Assembly: GCA_965247255.1 (NCBI GenBank)
Contig: CBDFGS010000013.1
Coordinates: forward strand, 310,001 to 374,000
Length of the DNA: 64,000 nucleotides
Source of the DNA: CBDFGS01 sp965247255
GTDB taxonomy: Bacteria > Chloroflexota > Dehalococcoidia > Lucifugimonadales > CAUZJF01
Direction: 5' to 3'
The notes under the pieces are model-generated. The model was not told the DNA's origin. It ran no database searches and saw nothing but the letters and a program-made list of their open reading frames with translations. Shown in pieces: positions 16,582-23,898 of this stretch. The position numbers and the translations under genes were made by a program. Numbering within the stretch: the first letter of the stretch is position 1; every line of letters starts with the position of its first letter.

Positions 16582-17935
16582 GAAGATCACTCAAGAAGAG
16601 ATTGTGGACCGGCAGACGGTCCTCCACGTTGAACTTGAGGATGATGATTTGGCTCCCTATATCGACCGGGCATATCGTCGGGTCGCACAGCGCGTATCCA
16701 TCCCCGGTTTCCGCAAGGGCAAGGCGCCGCGGCACATCGTGGAGCGCTTTGTGGGCAAGGAAACGCTTGTTTCCGACTCGCTCGAGGACATCCTTCCTGA
16801 AGCTACGCAGCGGGCCATTTCGGAGCAGGGCCTGGAGACCGCCGGAACACCTCGCATCGAGCTGGCCGAGGTGGACCCGGTCACGATCAACGCCACGGTA
16901 GCCCTCACCCCCGAGGTGGACCTCGGCCCATACCGCGAAATCAGGGTCGCCGAGGAAGACAAACCCCTCACCGAAGAAGAGGTCCAGAACGGCCTGGAGG
17001 AGCTACGAAACGGCGCCGCCTCATGGGAACCCGTGGACCGCCCTGTTCAGTTGGGCGACATGGTGACGACAGACCTGGTCGGCAGCATCGACGGCGCCCA
17101 GTTCGCTGAGCAAAAAGACTCGGTGCTGATCATAGAGGCCGGGGGCGTGGTGCCGCTCCCCGGATTCGCGGAGAAGCTGGAGGGGGCGGCAGAGGGCCAA
17201 CCGGCCGAGTTCGATCTCGCCATCCCCGAGGACTACGCCGATGCAAGCATCGCCGGCAAGGACGCCCACTTCCAAGTATCTGTCCGGGACATCAAGGAGA
17301 GGCTGCTCCCCGAGCTGGACGACGAGTTCGCCAAGGGCGTGGGAGATGGCTACGACAGCCTAGACGCGCTACGCGAATTCGTCGAGCAGCAGCTCAACGA
17401 AGAGGCTGAAAAAGCCAAAGAGTCACAGCACCGCGAGTCCACGCTCGAAGAACTGCTGAAGGTTGCGGAGGTGAAGGTGCCTCCTCTTCTGATAGAAAAC
17501 GAAGTCGAGCGCATGGTGGACAGGCGGGACCGGTTCGTCGACCGGCTCAACATCCGCAAGGACGACTACCTGAGGTTCACAGGCAAGTCGGAAGACGAGA
17601 TCCATGAGGAGATGCACGAGCACGCCGTCGAGCGTGTAAGCCGCTCGTACGCCCTCACGACATTGGCGGAGGAAGAGTCGCTGGAGGTAGCTGACGCGGA
17701 GGTCGATGAGAAGATCGAAGAGATGGTCAAGTCTGGCGCAGAGGAGTCCGGGTCGCTAAAGGACCTCGACATGAGCTCGGAGGTCGTACGGGAGTCTGTG
17801 CGCGAGACGCTGCTCCTGGACAAGGCAGTGGACAGGCTGATAGAGATAGCAAAAGGCCAGGCGCCGCAGCTTGTCGCCGCGGGGGCCGAAGAAGAAGAAG
17901 GAGATGAAGGGGATGTTGCTGACACCAAGACCTGA
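16580..17935 (+). CDS. tig: Trigger factor (ribosome-associated chaperone, PPIase)
   Basis: A 451-residue protein with the three trigger-factor domains. The N-terminal ribosome-binding domain has the signature loop VSIPGFRKGKAPRHIVE. The PPIase (FKBP-like) domain spans about residues 150-240. The helical C-terminal arms end in an acidic tail (EEEEGDEGD). The start is TTG at 16580 (KITQEEIVDRQTV), which follows GGGAG; an in-frame GTG four codons upstream is possible. It binds nascent chains at L23. It overlaps clpP by 23 nt, giving the classical tig-clpP-clpX order. Confidence 0.95.
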   Translation: MKITQEEIVDRQTVLHVELEDDDLAPYIDRAYRRVAQRVSIPGFRKGKAPRHIVERFVGKETLVSDSLEDILPEATQRAISEQGLETAGTPRIELAEVDPVTINATVALTPEVDLGPYREIRVAEEDKPLTEEEVQNGLEELRNGAASWEPVDRPVQLGDMVTTDLVGSIDGAQFAEQKDSVLIIEAGGVVPLPGFAEKLEGAAEGQPAEFDLAIPEDYADASIAGKDAHFQVSVRDIKERLLPELDDEFAKGVGDGYDSLDALREFVEQQLNEEAEKAKESQHRESTLEELLKVAEVKVPPLLIENEVERMVDRRDRFVDRLNIRKDDYLRFTGKSEDEIHEEMHEHAVERVSRSYALTTLAEEESLEVADAEVDEKIEEMVKSGAEESGSLKDLDMSSEVVRESVRETLLLDKAVDRLIEIAKGQAPQLVAAGAEEEEGDEGDVADTKT

Positions 17936-18542
17936 AAACCTGATCCCGGTGGTGGTCGAGACCGGAGCCCGAGGCGAACGCGCCTACGATATCTACTCCC
18001 TGCTCCTCAAGGAGCGTATCGTCTTTCTGGGCACGGCAATCAACGACCAGGTGGCCAACGCCATCGTGGCCCAGCTCCTGTTCCTCGACCGCGAGGACCC
18101 CGAGCGGGACATCCACCTCTACATCAACTCCCCCGGCGGGGAGATCTACTCGGGACTCGCGATTTACGACGCAATGCAGTTGGTCCGCCCCGACGTTGCG
18201 ACCTACTGCCTCGGCATGACGGCGAGCATGGGCACCGTTCTCCTCACCGCCGGCGAGAAGGGAAAGCGGGTCGCCTTGCCGAACTCGACCGTCCATATGC
18301 ATCAGGCCTCGCGCGGGGTCCAGGGCCAAGCTTCCGACATCGACATAGCAGCAAGAGAGATACTTCGCATCCAGGACAGCATCCGGCAGATCATCACCCG
18401 ACAGACCGGGCAACCCTACGAAAAGATCGCACGGGACTCAGACAGAGACTTCTTCCTCAGCGCCGAGGAAGCCAAAGACTACGGCCTTATCGACGACGTA
18501 CTGGCCTCTCACGACCGCGAGTCGACTTCGGCGGCAGACTGA
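17913..18542 (+). CDS. clpP: ATP-dependent Clp protease proteolytic subunit
   Basis: A 209-residue serine peptidase of usual length. The catalytic triad is Ser105 (GMTASMG), His130 (VHMHQAS) and Asp179 (SDRDFF). The N-terminal segment (LIPVVVETGARGERAYDIYS) is the axial-loop region that engages ClpX. The ATG at 17913 is chosen because homology begins LLTPRPENLIPVVVE; an ATG three codons upstream is also in frame. It assembles as a tetradecamer and degrades substrates unfolded by ClpX, whose gene follows. Confidence 0.96.
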   Translation: MLLTPRPENLIPVVVETGARGERAYDIYSLLLKERIVFLGTAINDQVANAIVAQLLFLDREDPERDIHLYINSPGGEIYSGLAIYDAMQLVRPDVATYCLGMTASMGTVLLTAGEKGKRVALPNSTVHMHQASRGVQGQASDIDIAAREILRIQDSIRQIITRQTGQPYEKIARDSDRDFFLSAEEAKDYGLIDDVLASHDRESTSAAD

Positions 18543-18632
18543 CCCGCAGTTCAACGGTTTGCCCGGCCAAGAGGGATTGAAAAGCGACCGTAACTCAGGG
18601 TAAGGTGAGGGGTGACATCCAACAGGCGGGGT

Positions 18633-19928
18633 ATGGCGGCATCGAAGACCGGTCATAACAACTACCACTGCTCCTTCTGCGGCAAAGCGCAGGGGCAGGT
18701 CAAGCGTCTCATCGCAGGGCCGGACCGCGTATTTATTTGCGACGAATGCGTCGCGCTGTGCGGCCAGATAATCAGCGAAGAGAGCCCCACCCCTCCCCGC
18801 GACGCCACCGGCCTCATGGCCAAAGGCCTCAGCCCCAAGTGGCTTTACAAGCAGCTCGATGAGTATGTTATCGGCCAGGAGCAGGCCAAGAAGGTCCTCA
18901 GCGTCGCGGTCTACAACCACTACAAGCGCGTCTGGTCCAACCAGAAGCCCTCGGATGTAGAGCTCCAGAAGTCCAACATCCTCATGCTCGGGCCCGCGGG
19001 CTCGGGGAAGACCCTGCTGGCGCAGACCCTTGCGAAGATCTTGGACGTCCCCTTCGCCATCGCCGACGCCACCTCGCTGACCGAAGCAGGCTATGTGGGT
19101 GAGGACGTCGAGAATATCCTCCTACGCCTGATTCAAGCAGCCGACTTTGACGTCACCAAAGCCGAGCAGGGCATCATCTATATAGACGAAATCGACAAGA
19201 TCGCGCGCAAGAGCCCGAACCCGTCCATCACCCGGGACGTCTCCGGTGAGGGCGTGCAGCAAGCGCTGCTGAAGATTATCGAGGGCTGCGTCGCCAACGT
19301 CCCACCCCAGGGCGGCAGGAAGCACCCCCATCAGGAGTTCCTGCAGATCAGTACCGACAACGTCCTGTTTATGTGCGGCGGCGCCTTCGAGGGCCTCGCC
19401 GACATGGTGGACTGGCGCCTCTCCAAGGACAAGAAGACCATTGGGTTCCGCGCCGACGGAAGTGGCCCAGCGGGGGCGGATGCTCCCGAGGACATCCTGG
19501 AGCATGTGGCCGCCGACGACCTCTTGAAATACGGCTTCATCCCCGAGATGGTGGGACGGCTACCGGTCGTCGTGAGTCTCCGGAAGCTGGACAAAGCGGC
19601 GCTGATAAAAGTCCTGACCGAGCCCAAGAACGCCTTTGCCAAGCAGTACCAGGCGCTCTTCTCCATGGACAACGTAGAGCTGGCGTTCACCGATGAGGCG
19701 CTGGAGGCAGCCGCAGACGAGGCGTTGAAGCACGGAACAGGAGCTAGGGGATTGCGCTCTATTTTGGAACAGACGCTCCTGGACGTGATGTACGAGTTGC
19801 CGACGCTCAACGGTGTGACGCGCTGCGAGGTCGACCGGGACGCCATCCTGGGCAAGGCGCCGGTGTCGCTGATGACCGAGGCCGGCGAGCCCGTCCCCTT
19901 GCCCACGCTAGAGCAGAAGTCCGCGTAA
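18633..19928 (+). CDS. clpX: ATP-dependent Clp protease ATP-binding subunit ClpX
   Basis: A 431-residue AAA+ unfoldase. The N-terminal zinc-binding domain has Cys13, Cys16, Cys36 and Cys39. Walker A is GPAGSGKT (120-127), Walker B is IIYIDEIDKIA, and a sensor-2 segment GARGLRSILE is present. The ClpP-docking IGF-type loop reads IGFRAD here, the expected position for the tripeptide that inserts into ClpP. The ATG at 18633 follows GGCGGGGT; an in-frame GTG at 18612 is less likely. It is cotranscribed with clpP. Confidence 0.96.
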   Translation: MAASKTGHNNYHCSFCGKAQGQVKRLIAGPDRVFICDECVALCGQIISEESPTPPRDATGLMAKGLSPKWLYKQLDEYVIGQEQAKKVLSVAVYNHYKRVWSNQKPSDVELQKSNILMLGPAGSGKTLLAQTLAKILDVPFAIADATSLTEAGYVGEDVENILLRLIQAADFDVTKAEQGIIYIDEIDKIARKSPNPSITRDVSGEGVQQALLKIIEGCVANVPPQGGRKHPHQEFLQISTDNVLFMCGGAFEGLADMVDWRLSKDKKTIGFRADGSGPAGADAPEDILEHVAADDLLKYGFIPEMVGRLPVVVSLRKLDKAALIKVLTEPKNAFAKQYQALFSMDNVELAFTDEALEAAADEALKHGTGARGLRSILEQTLLDVMYELPTLNGVTRCEVDRDAILGKAPVSLMTEAGEPVPLPTLEQKSA

Positions 19929-20187
19929 GGCCGGCTGCTCTTCCTGCCGAGCTCCTTCGATTCGCCGTCGCCCAGACTTAAGCTCCCACCTCATCCTTCG
20001 TGGGGCTGCGCGGCATTCCCCTGTAGTCTAGTGCCATACATATCGGTGTACGGAACTGGGCCGGTGAAGCGACGTCGAGGCCCGCTCGAGACAGCCGGGG
20101 CGCACAACGACGCCCAATGTCACCCTAGGCCGGAGCAAGACCTGCTACGTGCCTAGCCCCAATTCAAAGCCATTTGAGGACTGGAGA

Positions 20188-20625
20188 CTAGCTAGGCACC
20201 GCGTGCCGCGCGGGTTCCGCCGCCACGGTGGTAATCTCTAGCAGGTACTCCTGGCTGACGAGGCCGCTGATGACCAGCAGCGTATTTGGCGGGTAGGCGC
20301 CACCGGGGTAGACCTCCTCGAATACCGAGGCCCTGGCATCGAGATACGGCTGCACCGACTCCTGTCCCACCACGTAAGTCGTGAACTGGACCACGTTGCC
20401 GAACGAAGCGCCCGCGCTCTCCAGAATCGCGCCGATGTTCTCGTACGTCTGACGAGTCTGAGCGGCGATGTCCCCCACTCCGACGGTGTTGCCTTCCGAG
20501 TCGACGGCGACCTGTCCGGCGAGGAAAAGCAGCTCGGCCGGCGCCACCCTCGCCAGATGCGAGTACTTCCCAACCGGAGCATGAACGTCAGAGGGGTTGG
20601 TGAGGATGTGTCCCGGATTCGTCAT
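20188..20625 (-). CDS. RidA-family protein lacking the catalytic arginine
   Basis: A 145-residue YjgF/RidA-type protein. The start is the ATG at 20625 (TNPGHILTNPSDVHAPVGKYSHL), which follows AGGAGGA; the reading frame extends 32 codons further but that part is not protein-like. The fold elements are LLFLAGQVAVDSEGN, a central TRQTYENIGAILESAGASFGNVVQFTTYVV, and the C-terminal LEITTVA. In true RidA an Arg follows the PP-A motif and hydrolyses imines. Here the segment is YPPNTLLVIS with no Arg, so it is unlikely to be an enamine/imine deaminase. Its real role is unknown. It is followed by a cyclase gene on the same strand upstream. Confidence 0.8.
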   Translation of the reverse strand: MTNPGHILTNPSDVHAPVGKYSHLARVAPAELLFLAGQVAVDSEGNTVGVGDIAAQTRQTYENIGAILESAGASFGNVVQFTTYVVGQESVQPYLDARASVFEEVYPGGAYPPNTLLVISGLVSQEYLLEITTVAAEPARHAVPS

Positions 20626-20754
20626 AAGTCCTCCTAGCCGACGTTTGTTGTAGGCGCTCCTAGGACCGGAGTGGAACAGGGCGGACGACCGACTGTGCGA
20701 TAAGGGCGCTCGTGCCGCCACTTCGAATCGCGGGGCAGGCCGCCCGGCCTCTCG

Positions 20755-21555
20755 TCAGCCGGACGCGGCCCCCGGCTCAAGGACGCGGACGTGCATCTCG
20801 TCCTCTTTGCCCTTCGCCGTCATGGCGCGCTGCTCCAGGTCCGGGTGAACCTCGGCGATCTCCGCATAGGCTTCCTCACTCATGACGATCTCGCCTGCCT
20901 TGGCCGCGGCCTGCAGGCGCGCAGCGGTGTTGACGGTGTCGCCAAGGGCCGTGAAGTCGTTGACACCCTCAGTCCCCACCTTGCCAACATACGCCGGGCC
21001 TACCTGTACGCCCACACCCAAAGGCAGCCAGGGTTCGCCCGTGGCCCCATACCCCATCTCGCCCATGAGGTGCTCGGCGGCCTCCACGGCAACGCGCCGA
21101 AAGCCGGGGCCACACACGGCGGGAAGGAAAAGCGCCATCACCTCGTCGCCGACCATCTTATCGATAACCGCGTGGTGGGCGAGAAGGGCGTTCGACGCGG
21201 TCTTGTAAAAGCGGTTCATCACCTTTGCGAACTCGCTGGCGCCCATCCGTTCACCCAGGGCCGTGGAGCCGCGCACGTCCGCAAACAGGACACCTATGTC
21301 CACCTCCGCGCCACCTTGAGGCATTACTACCTCGCAGACGTTGCACAGGGCGGGGCTCTTCCTCGAAGGCCCCCTGCCACGAATTCGGGAGACGGTGCCG
21401 CCCATTCCGCCAAACGGCGTGCGGCATACAGTGCACCTTGGCTCGCTTGGGATCCAGTTCAGCACGCGGGCGGCGCCGCTCGTGTGGCCGTGTATGAGGA
21501 TCTGTCTCCACATCTCCTCAACCTGGGCTGAACCATCATCCTGGTCCGTCATCAA
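20755..21555 (-). CDS. Class III adenylate/guanylate cyclase with N-terminal zinc-ribbon-like cysteines
   Basis: A 266-residue soluble protein. The N-terminal third has two CxxC pairs (CTVCRTPFGG and ALCNVCE), a likely zinc ribbon. The cyclase domain starts at VDIGVLFADVRGST (first metal Asp), continues to IDKMVGDEVMALF (purine-selecting Lys and second metal Asp), and ends with FTALGDTVNTAARLQ, which keeps the transition-state Asn and Arg. All catalytic positions therefore look intact, and the Lys favours ATP. It would make cyclic nucleotide in the cytoplasm; the cysteine module may sense redox or metal (inference). There is no cNMP-binding partner in the neighbourhood. Confidence 0.85.
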   Translation of the reverse strand: MMTDQDDGSAQVEEMWRQILIHGHTSGAARVLNWIPSEPRCTVCRTPFGGMGGTVSRIRGRGPSRKSPALCNVCEVVMPQGGAEVDIGVLFADVRGSTALGERMGASEFAKVMNRFYKTASNALLAHHAVIDKMVGDEVMALFLPAVCGPGFRRVAVEAAEHLMGEMGYGATGEPWLPLGVGVQVGPAYVGKVGTEGVNDFTALGDTVNTAARLQAAAKAGEIVMSEEAYAEIAEVHPDLEQRAMTAKGKEDEMHVRVLEPGAASG

Positions 21556-21621
21556 TCGCCTCTTTTGCAGCTAGAGTGTTGCGTACAATCACACACGCCC
21601 CGGGGCGGGCTGACCAGGGAC

Positions 21622-22773
21622 CTATGGATGCAGGACAACCTTAGTGTAGCCTTCAACGCGGCGGTCGAACTTCTGGTAGGCGTCCGGCGCGTCGTCCAAA
21701 GGCACCTCGTGGGAGACCACGAAGCTCGGCTTGGCCCTGCCCGCGATAATCATGTCGCGCAGGCGCGCGTTGTAGCGCTTGACGTTACACTGGCCGGTGC
21801 CGAGTCGCAGCCCCTTCTCGAAGAGCTTCCCGAAGTTAATCGACAACGCTCCGCGCTTGGCGGAGTCGTCGACCCCGCCCGGGTCCGAGGGGACGTACAG
21901 CCCGGGGATTCCCAGGGCGCCTGTCGGTGCGACGGTCTCGATGAGCTGGTTGAGAACGATATTTGGCACTTCGTCCTGCTCGCCGCCGGCGGCGGATGAG
22001 CCCGCCGAGGTGGCCTGGTACCCTACCGCGTCGATCCCCTTGTCGGTGCCGGCGCCGCCGCGCCGCGACTTTATCTGCTCGACCGGGTCTGCCTCATCGT
22101 AGTTGATCGGTATCGCGCCGATCGACTCAGCCTTGTCCAGCCGCTCTTTCACGTGGTCGACGGAATAGACCTCGGCGGCGCCACGTAGTACGCAGCTATA
22201 GGCAGCCATCAGCCCAACAGGGCCCGCGCCGAAGACCGCCACGCTCTCACCTGGCCTTACGTCGGCCAGCTCGGCCCCGTGATAGCCGGTCGGGAAGATG
22301 TCGGCAAGAAGCGAGAAGTCCGCCTCATGCTCCATTCCGGATGGGAGAGGGAGGCAGTTGAAATCGGCGAACGGGACCTGCATGTACTCCGCCTGGCCGC
22401 CGACCCACGGTCCCATGGCGACGTACCCGTAGGCGCCGCCGGCGAAACCGGGGTTGACCGTCGTGCAGAACCCGGTGAAGCCGCCGAGGCAGTTCTTGCA
22501 GAAGCCGCACGCCACGTTGAACGGCATCACCACGCGGTCCCCGACTGCGCGCTCCTTGACCGCCGCGCCGACCTCTTCGATCACGCCCATGTTCTCGTGT
22601 CCGAAGACGATACCGGGCTCAGCGGCGGTGCGACCCTCGTACATATGCAGATCGGAACCACAGATACACGACGACGTTATCCTGACGATCGCGTCGTTGG
22701 GGTGCAGCACCTTTGGGTCAGGGACGCTCTCGACGGCGACCTCAAACGGCTTCTTGTACACGACGGCCTTCAT
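21622..22773 (-). CDS. Zinc-dependent alcohol dehydrogenase, glutathione-independent formaldehyde dehydrogenase type
   Basis: A 383-residue medium-chain dehydrogenase. Catalytic zinc ligands are in SSCICGSDLHMYEG (Cys) and FGHENMGVIEEVG (His). The structural zinc cysteines are in CGFCKNCLGGFTGFC. The Rossmann motif is VAVFGAGPVGLMAAY. The insertion after the structural zinc loop (GGQAEYMQVPFADFN) and the length match the fdhA-type subgroup, whose members oxidise formaldehyde or other aldehydes with tightly bound NAD. The specific substrate is not certain. The gene is monocistronic and divergent from the hydroxypyruvate isomerase gene. Confidence 0.85.
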   Translation of the reverse strand: MKAVVYKKPFEVAVESVPDPKVLHPNDAIVRITSSCICGSDLHMYEGRTAAEPGIVFGHENMGVIEEVGAAVKERAVGDRVVMPFNVACGFCKNCLGGFTGFCTTVNPGFAGGAYGYVAMGPWVGGQAEYMQVPFADFNCLPLPSGMEHEADFSLLADIFPTGYHGAELADVRPGESVAVFGAGPVGLMAAYSCVLRGAAEVYSVDHVKERLDKAESIGAIPINYDEADPVEQIKSRRGGAGTDKGIDAVGYQATSAGSSAAGGEQDEVPNIVLNQLIETVAPTGALGIPGLYVPSDPGGVDDSAKRGALSINFGKLFEKGLRLGTGQCNVKRYNARLRDMIIAGRAKPSFVVSHEVPLDDAPDAYQKFDRRVEGYTKVVLHP

Positions 22774-22927
22774 GGCTACCCTCCTTGCTCAACTCGTATC
22801 CAAGCAGCTTTCGACAGGGGCCACATCGTAGCACCCCTGGGACCGGTTCGCCAGCGCCTGCGGAGGCGGGCCAGGCACTCGACGCCGGCGCCTGGGACAG
22901 CACCGGCGGGCGGGCGCTTTACCGCGC

Positions 22928-22955
22928 TTGACGCGCATTGCCGGCCCTATATAAT
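22928..22955 (+). promoter_or_regulatory. Strong sigma-70-type promoter for hyi and E1
   Basis: TTGACG at 22928-22933 and TATAAT at 22950-22955 are separated by 16 bp, close to the housekeeping consensus. The predicted start is about 35 bp upstream of the hydroxypyruvate isomerase ATG. Confidence 0.72.
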
Positions 22956-22995
22956 GAGGGCGGCTTTGTCACGCGCTCCGGCACGAAAGGGAGAG

Positions 22996-23778
22996 ATGCC
23001 CAAACTCGCCGCAAACCTCACTATGATGTTCAACGAGGTCGATTTCCTCGACCGCTTCGACGCGGCCGCCGAAGCCGGCTTCAAGGGCGTCGAGTACCTG
23101 TTCCCCTACGACTACGACAAGCGGGAGCTTGCGGAAAAGCTGAAGGCCAACGAGCTGACCCAGGTGCTTCACAACCTGCCAGCGGGGGACTGGGAAGCGG
23201 GCGAGCGAGGGGTAGCGTGTCACCCCGACCGCATCGGCGAGTTCCTTGAAGGGGTCGAGAGGGCCATCGACTACGCCACCACACTCGGCTGCAAGCAGGT
23301 GAATTGCCTGGCCGGTGTGGCCCCCGACTCGATCGAGCCGCAACTCCTTCATGAGACCTTCGTGGCCAACCTGAGGTTCGCCGCTCAGATGCTGCGCGAG
23401 GCCGGGATCAGATTGCTGATTGAAGCTATCAACACGCGAGACATTCCGGGGTTCTTCCTACGGAACACCGATCAAGCCCTCTCCATCATCGAAGAGGTCG
23501 ACTCCAAGAATCTCTCACTCCAGTATGACGTATATCACATGCAGATTATGGAGGGAGACCTCACGCCCACGCTCGAGGCGAATCTCGCAAACATTCGACA
23601 CGTACAGATCGCCGACAACCCGGGCAGAAACGAGCCCGGCACCGGAGAGATCAACTACCCGTTCCTATTCAAAGCACTGGACGACATGGGCTACCGCGGC
23701 TGGATTGGATGCGAGTACCGCCCGGCCACGACGACGCTCGAGGGCCTGGGCTGGGCCGCGGGCTACCTCGGTTCGTAG
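22996..23778 (+). CDS. hyi: Hydroxypyruvate isomerase-family TIM-barrel protein
   Basis: A 260-residue AP-endonuclease-2-type barrel starting PKLAANLTMMFNE after an AAGGGAGAG ribosome site. Family motifs are GFKGVEYLFPYDYDKREL, LHNLPAGDWEAGERG, the metal-binding ligands in LLIEAINTRDIPGFF and LQYDVYHMQIMEGDL, and VQIADNPGRNEPGTGEINY, where Glu and His bind a divalent metal. It interconverts hydroxypyruvate and tartronate semialdehyde (glyoxylate metabolism); related enzymes act on other short keto-sugars. A thiamine-dependent E1-like gene lies 120 bp downstream on the same strand. Confidence 0.9.
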   Translation: MPKLAANLTMMFNEVDFLDRFDAAAEAGFKGVEYLFPYDYDKRELAEKLKANELTQVLHNLPAGDWEAGERGVACHPDRIGEFLEGVERAIDYATTLGCKQVNCLAGVAPDSIEPQLLHETFVANLRFAAQMLREAGIRLLIEAINTRDIPGFFLRNTDQALSIIEEVDSKNLSLQYDVYHMQIMEGDLTPTLEANLANIRHVQIADNPGRNEPGTGEINYPFLFKALDDMGYRGWIGCEYRPATTTLEGLGWAAGYLGS

Positions 23779-23898
23779 AGAAACATTGGCCAGCGAGGCG
23801 CACGTCAGTCGCCGAGAAGGCCTTACAGGCGATGGGCCGCTCAAAGTGAGTCACAACCGTATGGGCGATTCGAGCGCGGTCCCCTACAGGGAGATTAG

